Origin: Pectobacterium fontis
GTDB taxonomy: Bacteria; Pseudomonadota; Gammaproteobacteria; Enterobacterales; Enterobacteriaceae
Length of the DNA: 64,000 nucleotides
NCBI RefSeq assembly: GCF_000803215.1
Contig: NZ_JSXC01000004.1
Location: 1 to 64,000, forward strand
Direction: 5' to 3'
Positions 20,624-30,128 of the stretch are shown here, one piece after another. Position 1 is the first letter of the stretch. Each line of letters opens with the position of its first letter. The translations under genes and the position numbers were made by a program. Under the pieces are notes generated by a model. That model was given only the letters and a program-made list of their open reading frames with translations. It made no database searches and was not told the origin of the DNA.

Positions 20624-21076
20624 TTAAAAGTGGGGTACAAGATTCGCTTTCTGAATGTTGCTCAGTGCGAATACTTCATCTTTGCCTTCCACTGTTATGG
20701 TGATCATTTCGCCGTCAACAGCTTTGATCACACCCAACCATTTACGGCGATTCTGGACTGCCATACGCAGCACCACAGTAACCTCTTCACCGACGAAATG
20801 CAGATAATGTGCCGCAGTGAATAAAGGTCGTTCAAGCCCTGGAGACGACACTTCCAGGTTATAGGCGACAGTGATTGGATCTTCTACGTCCAATACCGCA
20901 CTGACCTGGTGGCTGACATCAGCACAATCATCAACAGTGATCCCATCTTCACTATCAATATAGATACGCAGTGTCGATTGGCGACTGCGGATGAACTCAA
21001 TCCCAACCAATTCGTAGCCTAACGCGGCAACGGGTGCTGAAATCATCTCTGTTAATTTTTGCTCTAATGTGGACAA
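20624..21076 (-). CDS. rimP: Ribosome maturation factor RimP (TTG start)
   Basis: A 30S subunit maturation factor, 150 residues from a TTG at 21076 (TTG-TCC-ACA-TTA-GAG giving [11 protein letters not shown]). An open frame runs back to 21187, but that part crosses two terminators and the family N-terminus begins at STLEQK. The sequence is E. coli-like throughout ([35 protein letters not shown]). A G-rich GGGGGTGGG lies just upstream. It is first in the protein-coding part of the metY-rimP-nusA-infB operon and 21 bp before nusA. Confidence 0.94.
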   Translation of the reverse strand: MSTLEQKLTEMISAPVAALGYELVGIEFIRSRQSTLRIYIDSEDGITVDDCADVSHQVSAVLDVEDPITVAYNLEVSSPGLERPLFTAAHYLHFVGEEVTVVLRMAVQNRRKWLGVIKAVDGEMITITVEGKDEVFALSNIQKANLVPHF

Positions 21077-21093
21077 GCCCACCCCCAAGACAT

Positions 21094-21114
21094 AAAAAAA
21101 GGGCCTAATAGCCC
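21094..21114 (-). terminator. Leader terminator ahead of rimP
   Basis: GGGC/GCCC stem (21101-21104, 21111-21114) with a six-base loop, followed by seven T on the minus strand. It is the second of two tandem terminators between metY and rimP, suggesting attenuated read-through. Confidence 0.75.
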
Positions 21115-21135
21115 AGTTGTTTACTGCCAAATAAC

Positions 21136-21160
21136 AAAAAACCCCGAAAAATCGAGGCTT
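21136..21160 (-). terminator. metY terminator
   Basis: On the minus strand CCTCGA and TCGGGG form a six-pair stem (one G-U) with a four-base loop, followed by TTTTTTG. It is positioned to end the tRNA-fMet transcript. Confidence 0.8.
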
Positions 21161-21294
21161 TATGCAACTGAACCCTAATACCGCCAACTAACATGGCATC
21201 ACTTTCGGTGAAGGATTTTTTCAAAAATCACTGCAAAAAAAGAGAGAAATTGAGTGAAGAGCGTATTTGAAAAAACACTTTACTGGAAGTTAAG

Positions 21295-21371
<77 letters not shown>

Positions 21372-21446
21372 TCCGAAAACGTGGCAAATACTACGCTGAC
21401 AACTGCACAAATGCAAGTCATCCATAGGATTGGTTTGAAGGCGATT

Positions 21447-21475
21447 CTTATACGCTGGGTACGTTTGTTTGTCAA
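21447..21475 (-). promoter_or_regulatory. Sigma70 promoter of metY
   Basis: TTGACA (21475-21470), a 17-base spacer and TATAAG (21452-21447) on the minus strand. The start would be near 21440, about 70 bases before the mature tRNA. No discriminator-type GC box was checked beyond this. Confidence 0.75.
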
Positions 21476-21661
21476 TTATTACCTGTTGCCTACAGCACGG
21501 GTTAAAGGCTCAACGCACTTCCATACTGTAAATAAGTTGTTACCAATCCCTTACACGCGCCACGTAGAGGAAACATTGCCTGAATTGTTTCTACCCGAAG
21601 GAAGGAAATTCATCATCGTTCGCGCAAGGTATGAGGACATTTAAACTACCGAGGAGAAGTA

Positions 21662-21694
21662 GAAAAAAACGCCTTGAAATTTGTTCAAGGCGTT
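21662..21694 (-). terminator. Terminator after yagU
   Basis: AACGCCTTGAA (21668-21678) pairs perfectly with TTCAAGGCGTT (21684-21694), loop of five; the minus strand continues into TTTTTTTCT. It lies 95 bp past the yagU stop and insulates the metY promoter. Confidence 0.9.
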
Positions 21695-21788
21695 CTGGAA
21701 TGACGTTAGATATTTCCGGCTAATAATATACAATGCTGAAAATAATAAGCATCGAAACATTGCACCTTATCTAAAATAAAATCACAGC

Positions 21789-22403
21789 TTATCGTGCAGC
21801 ATTCAAGGGAACTTCAGGATCCGGCTCGTGAGTTATACGGTTACGCAAATCACGGCGAATAATTTCAATAGACCAGAACCAAATAAGATGACCCACAATT
21901 TCTGATACGTGTTCATACCAAGGAAGAACAAACAGAGACGGTGTGAGGCCCATTAATGGGAATGAAATCATATGAACGAATAATTGCGCCAGCGCACCCG
22001 CCAGCAGGCCTTGCCATAATTTTATTTTAGGAAAAACTTCTGCAACAACGCAGTAACCTACCGCAAAAACAATAGAGAAAATAATATGCGTCACACCCAC
22101 CCAATTGAATACATGGCCAGCAAAGGTATAAACCGCCGCATTAGGATCAACAACACCAAGCCAATCGCGTAAAAAAATATAAGGTGGATTAAGAAAATTA
22201 CGTGAGCAATCAATATGCTCGGCGGCTCGAATCAGTGATTCAGGTGCGCAAGCACCACTAAATATATCCGTAGGGCTACGTGGAGGAAGCGGATTTTCAG
22301 CGCCCCACTTTACGAAAGATGAAACGATACCGGCAATCAAACCAATAAAAGCCGCTAATCCATAGCGTCTCCGAGATGGAGATGTTTGTTCAAAAAAGTT
22401 CAT
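21789..22403 (-). CDS. yagU: YagU-family inner-membrane protein
   Basis: A 204-residue membrane protein nearly identical in length and sequence to E. coli YagU (DUF1440), which contributes to acid resistance. There are about four hydrophobic segments: residues about 15-33, 92-120, 130-150 and 163-185. The core [20 protein letters not shown] and the C-terminal [15 protein letters not shown] are characteristic. It is a single gene with its own terminator and a long AT-rich upstream region shared with the divergent methyltransferase gene. Confidence 0.92.
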   Translation of the reverse strand: MNFFEQTSPSRRRYGLAAFIGLIAGIVSSFVKWGAENPLPPRSPTDIFSGACAPESLIRAAEHIDCSRNFLNPPYIFLRDWLGVVDPNAAVYTFAGHVFNWVGVTHIIFSIVFAVGYCVVAEVFPKIKLWQGLLAGALAQLFVHMISFPLMGLTPSLFVLPWYEHVSEIVGHLIWFWSIEIIRRDLRNRITHEPDPEVPLNAAR

Positions 22404-22962
22404 TTTCTTACCAATCTAACTATTAAAGATTATATTCTTACATAGGTATTATGGACTGATAAAGAGGTTAATTTGTCTATCTAACAATTCCTCTAGGTTA
22501 TTTTGTTATTAGGAATGACGTTTTAAAATTTATAAAATGAAAATAAAATAAACGAGTTACATGTTTGTGAAATTTTCATTCAACAATTGAAAAACCAGAT
22601 TCTATAACGTGTGATGATTTTATATTCCCCAAAAAAATGAGCAACAATCCTTCAATAAATAGTTAATAAAAATACTCTGGTTACTTTTTTTTCAAAATTA
22701 TAACAGATTATTAACACGCAACATCGCATTGATATTCAGTCAGCAACATGGATTGAGGGAATGAGCAAATCCAGTAAGCCTCATGCCCATTTCACTCGCA
22801 ATCACGATAAAGTCACACGATACTCCCGATGATAAGGCAGATGAAACTGCTTGCAATTATCTATCAGTTCATTCATATGTGTTCAACCACAGCAGTGCAG
22901 AAAATAATATCCTTTCTACCTGTTTTTTATCATCATTTACTTTTCAGGATGGTTATATCGTT
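22404..22962. other. AT-rich divergent intergenic region
   Basis: About 560 bases between yagU and the divergent MetE-like gene with no convincing gene. An open frame begins at 22783 in phase with the methyltransferase, but its first 60 codons look non-coding. A short dyad TTCAA-CAA-TTGAA lies at 22579-22591. No MetJ box (AGACGTCT-like) was seen, although the downstream gene is a methionine-synthase relative. Confidence 0.5.
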
Positions 22963-24078
22963 ATGCAAAATATCGCTTTTCGCGCCGATGTCGTCGGGAG
23001 TTTTTTACGTCCAGCCGCGCTGAAACAGGCTCGTGCCGATTTTCACGCTGGCAAAATCTCTGAAGATGAGCTGCGTAGCGTTGAAGATGAAGCTATTATC
23101 GACTTGGTTGCCAAACAAAAAGCCGTAGGGCTGAAAGCCGTGACCGACGGGGAGTTCCGCCGTTCAATGTGGCACTCTGATTTTTTTTGGGGATTTGATG
23201 GCATTGAGCGTAAATCTTCAGATTATCGCGTGCAGTTTAATGAAGTTTCCACGAAATTTGATACCTCACGCATTGTTGGAAAAATCCGTTTTTCCCATCA
23301 TCCTTTTATCGAACACTTCAAATTTCTTAAATCGGTTGCAGGCGATGATGTGATTGCACGCCAAACGATCCCCTCACCTTCACAGTGTTACTGGGAATTT
23401 TTCCGCCCTGACAACCTTCAGGAAACGCTACAGCAGTATCCCGATCTGGCAGAGTTACAGCGGGATATCATCCAGGCATACCGTGATGTGGTACGCGCCT
23501 TTTATGCGGCAGGCTGCCGTCATCTGCAATTTGATGATTGTACCTGGGGATTTCTTGTCGACCAAAAGAAATTCAACGAAATGAAAGGGTTGAACATCAC
23601 TTTTGAAGAAGTAGCGTCCCTCTATCTCGATATTAACAATCAGGTGCTGGATGATAAACCTGCGGATATGGTCATCACCACCCATATTTGCCGTGGCAAC
23701 TATTCTTCAGACTGGTGGACTTCCGGTGGATATGAGCCAGTGGCACCCTATGTATTGAATAAAGAGCGCGTCAATGCATTCTATCTGGAATATGACACCG
23801 AACGAGCCGGTGGATTCCAACCGTTGGATAAAGTCACCGATGGCAAGATGGTGGTACTCGGTCTGGTCACATCCAAATCCCCCAAACTTGAAGATAAATC
23901 CCAGCTCAAGGCACGCATCCTTGAAGCATCAAAACATGTGCCTTTGGAACATTTGTGCCTGAGTCCACAGTGTGGCTTTGCCTCAAACGAGGAAGGCAAT
24001 GTGCTGACAGAAGAAGAACAGTGGGCAAAAATCAAGCTGATCGTTGATGTTGCGCAAGATGTGTGGGGCGACGCCTAA
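22963..24078 (+). CDS. MetE-like (YxjG/YxjH-type) cobalamin-independent methyltransferase
   Basis: A 371-residue protein like the stand-alone C-terminal catalytic domain of MetE, as in Bacillus YxjG/YxjH. Likely zinc ligands are the His and Cys of HICRGN, a Glu in FYLEYD and the Cys of LSPQCGF. The N-terminal RADVVGSFLRP is the typical start of these proteins, so I place it at the ATG at 22963 (AGGA lies 13 bases upstream). The substrate is probably homocysteine or a related thiol, but the methyl donor is unclear because the N-terminal half of MetE is missing by design. It stands alone with its own terminator, ahead of a peptide-type ABC operon. Confidence 0.82.
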   Translation: MQNIAFRADVVGSFLRPAALKQARADFHAGKISEDELRSVEDEAIIDLVAKQKAVGLKAVTDGEFRRSMWHSDFFWGFDGIERKSSDYRVQFNEVSTKFDTSRIVGKIRFSHHPFIEHFKFLKSVAGDDVIARQTIPSPSQCYWEFFRPDNLQETLQQYPDLAELQRDIIQAYRDVVRAFYAAGCRHLQFDDCTWGFLVDQKKFNEMKGLNITFEEVASLYLDINNQVLDDKPADMVITTHICRGNYSSDWWTSGGYEPVAPYVLNKERVNAFYLEYDTERAGGFQPLDKVTDGKMVVLGLVTSKSPKLEDKSQLKARILEASKHVPLEHLCLSPQCGFASNEEGNVLTEEEQWAKIKLIVDVAQDVWGDA

Positions 24079-24112
24079 GCTCCCTGCTAACGGGGTTCCC
24101 CTCGCAGGAAAC

Positions 24113-24139
24113 GAGGTTACCGAGTGTAGCCTCTTTTTT
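24113..24139 (+). terminator. Terminator after the MetE-like gene
   Basis: GAGGTTAC (24113-24120) pairs with GTAGCCTC (24126-24133, one G-U), five-base loop, then six T. The remaining 250 bases to the next gene (24140-24391) show no gene; they presumably hold the ABC operon promoter, which I could not define. Confidence 0.85.
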
Positions 24140-24391
24140 ATCTTTGCCTGTCCGTGGACGGCGCCGTGTAGACTGGTCTGAATCAGTATTCTTCCAGCAC
24201 GTCATTACGGCTCCCTTATCGCCCCGAGGGGTGGCGTCATCTTGCATCACGCTCGATATCACAGAGCGTCTCTTATATATTTTTATGGAATTGAAAATCG
24301 ATTTTTATTCTTTTACATGCATAAAAACACCCTCTAGAGTAATGGAAAATCGCCGTGTATGGCTTCATGTCATTCGTAAAGGACACAGGGA

Positions 24392-26005
24392 ATGGAAAAA
24401 ACTCACCCGCAAGTTACGACCCTCGCCGCAGGATTACTCTCGTTACTGTTCGCACTCAATCCCGGTGCTTATGCTGCACAAAACGGTGAAAAACCGGTGT
24501 CCGGCGGTATCCTGAATGTCGGACTGGGCAGCGATACCCCAATTATTGATCCGCACATTACGGCCTACGGCGTAACAGCGCTGATTGCGCGTAACGTAGT
24601 GGATTCACTGGTAGGACAGGCGGAAGATAACCGTTTTACCCCTTGGCTGGCGGAAAGCTGGAAAATTAACGACAACAACACCGAATACACCTTCCATCTG
24701 CGTAAGGACGTCACGTTCAGCGACGGCACCAAGCTGGATGCCGCGGCGGTGAAATACAATATCGAGCGTATTCTCGATCCGAAAACCACCTCCAGCTACG
24801 CGAAATCGCTGTTAGGCCCGATCGACAACATCTCAACGCCGGACGATTACACCATCGTGCTCCACTACAGCTCACCGTTTGCGGCGCTGTTACAGGGGCT
24901 GAGCCTGCCATATCTGGGCATTCAATCACCGACGTACCTGAAAAACACGCCAAACACCAGCAACACCGTGGTGGGTTCCGGGCCGTTTATTCTCGATTCC
25001 TTTGTGAAAGGCAGTGGCAGCAAACTGACGAAACGCCCTGATTACAACTGGGGGCCGGGCTATGCCAAACATACAGGTCCAGCCTATCTGGATGGGTTGG
25101 TATTCAAATATCTGCCGGAAGCCTCGGTTCGCCTTGGCGCCCTGAGCAGCGGCCAGATTCAGGCGATTGACGCCGTGCCGCCGGCTAATTTCCCGACGGT
25201 GAAGCGCAACCCGAAACTGGAAGTGATTACCTATGAGAACCCGGGCGTTAACCGTGTGCTCTACCTCAATACCACCAAAGGCCCCTTCCAGGACGTCGCG
25301 GTGCGTAAGGCTTTCCAGAGCGCAGTGGATACCAACGCTGCGGTGAAAGTCGCTTTCTTCGGTACGCTGAAAGCCGCTGATAACGTGCTCGGCCCTGCCA
25401 CGCTATACTACGATCCGAGCGTGGCATCACGTTGGGGCTTCGATGTGAAAAAGGCTAACGAACTGCTGGATAATGCCGGCTGGAAACAGAAAGACGGCGA
25501 AGGCTTCCGTACCAAAGACGGCAAACGCCTGAGCGTGAGCTTCGTGTACGCCTCAACCAACGTTGAAGCCGCGGATGTGGCGCTGTTCCAGGCAGTGCAA
25601 TATCAGGTGAAACAGGCGGGCTTTGAAGTCAAACTGACGCCGGTCGATGCGGGTGAATTCACTACACGCACCAACGCCAATGAATACGATATCGCTTCCA
25701 ACTTCTTCGTCCGTGCAGAGCCGGATATTCTGCGTACCGTCTTCGATTCGGCTTATGCGCCGCCGAACGGTAACAACTTTACCCGTATCAGCGTGTTGAA
25801 TGACAAGCTGCGAAAAGCCATCGGCGCTGGCGACGCTGAGCGTAAACAGCTCTATAGCGAAATTCAGCGTGAAGTCATCGATCAGGCGTATGTGGTTCCC
25901 TTGTACATTCCCGCCTACCAACTCGGCCTGTCCAAGCAGGTACAGGGCATAAGCTGGGCCACTAACGCAAAACCGAACTTCTATGATGTCTGGATTAAAC
26001 GTTAA
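24392..26005 (+). CDS. Periplasmic binding protein of a peptide-type ABC importer
   Basis: A family-5 extracellular solute-binding protein (DppA/OppA/NikA type), 537 residues. A signal peptide runs from MEKTHPQVTTLAAGLLSLLF to about ALNPGAYA-AQ. Family stretches are FTPWLAESWKINDNNTEYTF, LRKDVTFSDGTKLDAAAVKY, VVGSGPFILDSF and a C-terminal VVPLYIPAYQLGLS. The ligand is not predictable; the class binds peptides, nickel chelates, opines or glutathione. GGACACAGGGA precedes the ATG. The end overlaps the first permease by 23 bp, so it heads a four-gene operon 24392-29474. Confidence 0.9.
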   Translation: MEKTHPQVTTLAAGLLSLLFALNPGAYAAQNGEKPVSGGILNVGLGSDTPIIDPHITAYGVTALIARNVVDSLVGQAEDNRFTPWLAESWKINDNNTEYTFHLRKDVTFSDGTKLDAAAVKYNIERILDPKTTSSYAKSLLGPIDNISTPDDYTIVLHYSSPFAALLQGLSLPYLGIQSPTYLKNTPNTSNTVVGSGPFILDSFVKGSGSKLTKRPDYNWGPGYAKHTGPAYLDGLVFKYLPEASVRLGALSSGQIQAIDAVPPANFPTVKRNPKLEVITYENPGVNRVLYLNTTKGPFQDVAVRKAFQSAVDTNAAVKVAFFGTLKAADNVLGPATLYYDPSVASRWGFDVKKANELLDNAGWKQKDGEGFRTKDGKRLSVSFVYASTNVEAADVALFQAVQYQVKQAGFEVKLTPVDAGEFTTRTNANEYDIASNFFVRAEPDILRTVFDSAYAPPNGNNFTRISVLNDKLRKAIGAGDAERKQLYSEIQREVIDQAYVVPLYIPAYQLGLSKQVQGISWATNAKPNFYDVWIKR

Positions 26006-26942
26006 TCTGTACGCGTTAGGTAAACGTCTCTTCACCATTCTGGCTGTGCTCTGGGGCGCAGCCACATTGACGTTTATTGCTGTCAAACTGATCCCCGGCG
26101 ATCCGGTTGCCATTCTGAGCGGCGGGGATAACGTGGTGGATGAAGCCTACCGCGCCGTACTCATCAAACAATTTGGGCTCGATCAACCGCTGTGGGTGCA
26201 ATATCTTCGTTACTGTGGGCAGGCGCTACAGGGCGATTTTGGCGTCAGCTATCTCTATCGCCAGCCCGTCGGCAGCGTGATCGGCGACGCAATGCATGAA
26301 ACCCTGCCGCTGGCGCTCGGTGGCCTGATTCTGGCGCTGCTCCTCGCGATGACTAGCGCGCTGCTGACCGCAGGCCGCTATGGTGCGCTGCGCACGGCGG
26401 TATCCTGGTTTGAACTGACGCTGCTTAGCACACCAGTCTACTGGATTGGTATCGTGCTGCTAAGCCTGTTCAGCTTTCGCCTGCAATGGTTTCCCGTTAC
26501 GGGTAATGATGGCGTGATGTCGCTGGTGTTACCGGTTATCACGCTGAGCCTGCCTATCGCCGCCATTCTGAGTCAGGTACTGCGCGACGGACTGGAAGAG
26601 GCGCTCTCCCAACCCTTCTCGTTAACCGTGCGCACACGCGGCGTCAGTGAAATCCGGCTGCGTTTCCGCCACGGTTTACGCCACGCGGCGCTGGCGGCCT
26701 CAACGCTGACTGGCACCTTGCTGGCAAGCGTACTCGGCGGCTCCGTGCTGACCGAGACCGTATTTGGCCGTGCAGGTATCGGGCAGGTCACGCTGAGCGC
26801 GATTGAAAACCGCGACATGCCGCTGGTGCTGGGTGTCGTCATGCTGTCTGCTTTCCTGTTCGTCGTCATCAATCTGCTGGTGGATGCGCTGTATCTGATC
26901 ATCGATCCCCGCTTACGCAAGAAGGCGAACGCCCATGAGTAG
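25983..26942 (+). CDS. ABC permease (DppB type)
   Basis: The first of two inner-membrane permeases, 319 residues with about six helices. An N-terminal helix (LFTILAVLWGAATLTFIAV) is followed by the family periplasmic loop (LIPGDPVAIL, FGLDQPLWVQY). The cytoplasmic coupling loop is RTRGVSEIRLRFRHGLRHA, the EAA-like region that contacts the ATPase. Overlaps with its neighbours on both sides (23 bp and 8 bp) indicate translational coupling. Confidence 0.92.
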   Translation: MMSGLNVNLYALGKRLFTILAVLWGAATLTFIAVKLIPGDPVAILSGGDNVVDEAYRAVLIKQFGLDQPLWVQYLRYCGQALQGDFGVSYLYRQPVGSVIGDAMHETLPLALGGLILALLLAMTSALLTAGRYGALRTAVSWFELTLLSTPVYWIGIVLLSLFSFRLQWFPVTGNDGVMSLVLPVITLSLPIAAILSQVLRDGLEEALSQPFSLTVRTRGVSEIRLRFRHGLRHAALAASTLTGTLLASVLGGSVLTETVFGRAGIGQVTLSAIENRDMPLVLGVVMLSAFLFVVINLLVDALYLIIDPRLRKKANAHE

Positions 26943-27801
26943 TGAACCCATGCCCTTCACGCAAACACCACCCAGAAAAACCTATCGCAGCCCGTGGCTG
27001 AGCACGGCGACGCTGCTGCCTGCCGCTATCGTTTCTCTGCTGGCGCTGGCGGTCTTTTTCCCGTCGCTGTTTACCAGCCGTACCGCCGATGAAATGGATA
27101 TGGGCGCAGTATTTCAGTCGCCGAATGCTACTTATTGGTTTGGCACCGATCAGTTGGGACGCGACATTTTTGCCCGCATCGTTCACGGAACGTCACTGTC
27201 ACTGGGTATTGGCGTCGGCGCGATGCTGATCGCCTGCTTCGGTGGCGTGCTGTTTGGTACGCTCTCGGTACTCGCACCGCTGCGTATCCGTCAGATTCTG
27301 GTTCGCCTGCTGGACATCATGCTGGCATTTCCCGATCTATTGCTGGCGCTGCTGGTGATTGCGGTGCTAGGGCGCGGCCCGGAAAACACCATGCTAGCCG
27401 TCGGTCTGGCGGGGATTGCGGGTTATGCGCGTTTGATCCGTTCTCAGGTACTGCAAGTCAGACTATCCGGCTACGTTGAGCATGCGATTGCGCTGGGCGA
27501 ACACCCGCTGTATATCGTTTTTCGTCATATCATTCCCAATACGCTGCGCCCGCTGTTGATTGTCGCCACCATTGGCGTCGGTCATGCCGTGCTATCCGCC
27601 TCAGCGCTGAGTTTTCTGGGGCTGGGCGTCGTCCCGCCGACCGCCGAATGGGGCGCACTGCTGGCAGACGGACGTAACTTTCTTGATATCGCGCCTTGGG
27701 TTAGCCTGCTGCCCGCCAGCGTCGTTGCGCTGTCGGTGATTTCCATCACGCTGCTGGGGCGTCGTTTACAGGCCATTTTGGCGAAAGGAGAGGCACGATG
27801 A
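26935..27801 (+). CDS. ABC permease (DppC type)
   Basis: The second permease, 288 residues. The N-terminal cytoplasmic part and first helix (STATLLPAAIVSLLALAVFF) lead to the DppC signature FGTDQLGRDIFARIVHGTSLSLGIG. Five further helices and the EAA loop ALGEHPLYIVFRHIIPN follow. The start MSSEPMPFTQ is at 26935, overlapping the previous gene by 8 bp. The stop overlaps the ATPase start by 4 bp. Confidence 0.92.
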   Translation: MSSEPMPFTQTPPRKTYRSPWLSTATLLPAAIVSLLALAVFFPSLFTSRTADEMDMGAVFQSPNATYWFGTDQLGRDIFARIVHGTSLSLGIGVGAMLIACFGGVLFGTLSVLAPLRIRQILVRLLDIMLAFPDLLLALLVIAVLGRGPENTMLAVGLAGIAGYARLIRSQVLQVRLSGYVEHAIALGEHPLYIVFRHIIPNTLRPLLIVATIGVGHAVLSASALSFLGLGVVPPTAEWGALLADGRNFLDIAPWVSLLPASVVALSVISITLLGRRLQAILAKGEAR

Positions 27802-29474
27802 GCCTGAATACTTCACCTTCGTCGGCGGCACCGCTGCTGCGCGTAGACGGTCTGAGTGTCACTTTTCCCAGCCCTTTTGGTGCCATTCGTTCGGTTAAAA
27901 ATCTGTCTTTTCAGGTGAATGCCGGAGAAATTCTGGCACTGGTCGGCGAATCGGGTTCAGGAAAATCCGTCACCGCGCGCACGCTGGTCGGGTTATCCGG
28001 CGAAGGAAGTGACGTACAGGCAAACGCGATTGAACTCACGCGCCATGACGGCAGTTTGTGTGATTTACGCTATTTAACCGATCGCGACTGGCGCGCGATT
28101 CGCGGCCGTGAAATCGGCTTTGTGTTGCAAGACGCTCTGGTGTCTCTCGATCCATTGCGCACCATTGGTCAGGAAGTAGCAGAACCGCTTCTGACTCACC
28201 GTTTGTTGCCGCGCCAGCAGGTTCCCGCGCGCATCGCCGAACTTCTGGCACAGGCAGGCATTCCCGACCCCGAGAACCGCGCGGCACAGCATCCACATGA
28301 GTTATCCGGCGGGCTGCGCCAGCGAGCGCTTATCGCCTCTGCGTTAGCGGCTGGCCCACAGTTGCTGATTGCCGATGAACCTACCACGGCGCTGGATGCC
28401 ACGGTGCAAAAGCAGGTGCTGAAAGTCTTCACCGCTCTGGCACAGGCCGGGCACGGCGTGCTGCTGATCACCCACGATCTTGCCGTCGTGGCAGACGTTG
28501 CGGATCGCGTCATCGTCATGCAAAACGGATCGCTGGTAGAAGGCGGTGAAGCAAAACAGATCCTGTCGGTGCCAACGCATCCCTACACCCGTAAGCTGCT
28601 GGCGGCGATCCCAACCGCGTCTACGCGTGGAAAGTGGCTGGCAGGCGTCGATCCGTTACAGAGTGGCATTGCGCCATCCGCCGCGTCTCTGGCGACAGCG
28701 TATACTGACGGTGCCATCGCTCTGACGGCGGATCGCATTGCGGTGTCGTTCAAGCGCCCGGACGGCAGCCGGATGCAGGCCGTCAATCAGGTTTCTCTCC
28801 AGATCAAACGTGGTGAAACGCTGGGTATCGTCGGGGAGTCCGGCTCGGGTAAAACCACGCTGGGCAAAGTCATTCTGGCGCTGCAAAAACCGGACAGCGG
28901 TGAAGTCAGACTCGCGGATAATGCCTGGAGTACATTAACGGAACGTGAACGCCGACCACTGCGCGCACGCATTCAGACGATCACGCAGGATCCGCTCAGT
29001 TCGTTCGATCCCCAATTTACCGTCGCCCAGATTCTGCACCAGCCGCTGCGCCTGCGCCGCGATCTGAACGATGATGAAAAACAGCGGCGCCTGCTGACGC
29101 TGCTGGAATATGTTGGCCTGACGCCGAATCTGTTGAGCCGCCGCCCAAGCGCGCTGTCCGGTGGGCAACGCCAGCGCGTCTCCATCGCCCAGGCGCTGGC
29201 ATCGGAACCTGATATTCTGATCTGCGACGAACCGGTATCAGCACTCGATGTCACCACACAGGCGCAGGTACTGGATTTGCTGGTCGCGTTGCAGCGCCAG
29301 TTGGGGCTGACGATGCTGTTTATCTCCCATGATTTGGGCGTGGTACAGCATATGAGTCACCGGATTGCAGTAATGAAAGACGGGGATATCGTAGAAACCG
29401 GCCCGGTCGAACAGATCTTCAATCAGCCGCAGCACCCTTACACGCGCCTGCTGCTCTCGACGGTAGTGGAATAG
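27798..29474 (+). CDS. Fused ABC ATPase with two nucleotide-binding domains (GsiA/YejF-like)
   Basis: A 558-residue tandem ATPase combining the roles of DppD and DppF. Domain 1 has Walker A GESGSGKS, signature LSGGLRQR and Walker B LLIADEPTTALD. Domain 2 has GESGSGKT, LSGGQRQR and ILICDEPVSALD. Each ends with the oligopeptide-transporter tail motif (HPYTRKLLAAIPTAS, HPYTRLLLSTVVE). The fused form is seen in glutathione (GsiA) and microcin C (YejF) importers, so a small peptide or peptide-like ligand is plausible. No terminator was recognised in the 60 bases that follow. Confidence 0.93.
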   Translation: MSLNTSPSSAAPLLRVDGLSVTFPSPFGAIRSVKNLSFQVNAGEILALVGESGSGKSVTARTLVGLSGEGSDVQANAIELTRHDGSLCDLRYLTDRDWRAIRGREIGFVLQDALVSLDPLRTIGQEVAEPLLTHRLLPRQQVPARIAELLAQAGIPDPENRAAQHPHELSGGLRQRALIASALAAGPQLLIADEPTTALDATVQKQVLKVFTALAQAGHGVLLITHDLAVVADVADRVIVMQNGSLVEGGEAKQILSVPTHPYTRKLLAAIPTASTRGKWLAGVDPLQSGIAPSAASLATAYTDGAIALTADRIAVSFKRPDGSRMQAVNQVSLQIKRGETLGIVGESGSGKTTLGKVILALQKPDSGEVRLADNAWSTLTERERRPLRARIQTITQDPLSSFDPQFTVAQILHQPLRLRRDLNDDEKQRRLLTLLEYVGLTPNLLSRRPSALSGGQRQRVSIAQALASEPDILICDEPVSALDVTTQAQVLDLLVALQRQLGLTMLFISHDLGVVQHMSHRIAVMKDGDIVETGPVEQIFNQPQHPYTRLLLSTVVE

Positions 29475-29534
29475 CGCGGTTGAGGTTTAGCGGCACACTG
29501 AATTTGGCGAGAGGATAATCTCAGAGGAACAGTA

Positions 29535-29840
29535 TTAAGGATTTTGGTAACCGGCTTCTTTTTGGTGTTTAACCGTCAGTATCACCACGCGGTCAGTCAG
29601 TTCATCGTGGCGGTAAAGCATCACATAACCACTGCTGCCGAATTCGATCACCAGTTCCTGATATTCCAAGGGGAGATGTTCTACTGGTCGCCCAATATTC
29701 GGCAGCGTCTCTAATTGGCGGATACCGCGAATCAAAACTTCAGCAGCCTTTTTTGCGGCCAGCACATTTTTGTTTTTTAGAAAGTCCTGTAGGCGCTGTA
29801 AATCACGCCTCGCGCGTTCTGAAACGATCACTTGTGGCAT
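29535..29840 (-). CDS. ParE/RelE-family toxin
   Basis: A 101-residue RelE/ParE-fold protein. It starts MPQVIVSERARRDLQRLQDFL, has the mid motif LPNIGRPVEHLPLEYQELVI and ends with VVILTVKHQKEAGYQ, a typical ParE-like C-terminus. ParE members inhibit gyrase while RelE members cleave mRNA; the C-terminal form favours ParE but does not prove it. It overlaps the antitoxin gene by 13 bp and is translated after it. Confidence 0.88.
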   Translation of the reverse strand: MPQVIVSERARRDLQRLQDFLKNKNVLAAKKAAEVLIRGIRQLETLPNIGRPVEHLPLEYQELVIEFGSSGYVMLYRHDELTDRVVILTVKHQKEAGYQNP

Positions 29841-30118
29841 GCAGGCGCATCCTGTTCATGTCCAGAACCCCAGGATTCTAACCAAGTAACGGTCTCATCT
29901 GCGGTGATATGTTTGCCAGTGTCCTGATAGTCTTCCCACGCGGCCAACGCCTCTTTACGATACTGGCTGCGTTTTTCTTCCCGCTCAACGTATTCAGCAA
30001 TCGCTTCCAGCATCAGCGCATGGGCTGAGCTGTTGCGGTCATCGGCTAGCGTTTTTAGCCGCTCTTTGATGTCCTGATCGATGCGCAACGTCGTGGTTTG
30101 ACGTGTGATGTCAGCCAT
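29828..30118 (-). CDS. Ribbon-helix-helix antitoxin
   Basis: A 96-residue CopG/RHH-type DNA-binding antitoxin. The N-terminal RQTTTLRIDQDIKERLKTLA supplies the beta strand and helix A. SSAHALMLEAIAEYVEREEK supplies helix B. The C-terminal half, rich in acidic and aromatic residues, would wrap the toxin. The start codon is 10 bp from a 35-bp palindrome that is probably its operator. The pair lies between a peptide ABC operon and rhaR, an accessory insertion point. Confidence 0.88.
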   Translation of the reverse strand: MADITRQTTTLRIDQDIKERLKTLADDRNSSAHALMLEAIAEYVEREEKRSQYRKEALAAWEDYQDTGKHITADETVTWLESWGSGHEQDAPACHK

Positions 30119-30128
30119 AATGTGCTCC

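Noticed and set aside
21381-21644. 87-codon frame on the plus strand beside metY
   Set aside because: It overlaps the metY promoter on the other strand, lacks a binding site and resembles nothing known.
22783-22962. 60-codon N-terminal extension of the MetE-like protein
   Set aside because: The family starts at FRADVVGSFLRP; the extension is low in similarity and lies in AT-rich promoter-like DNA.
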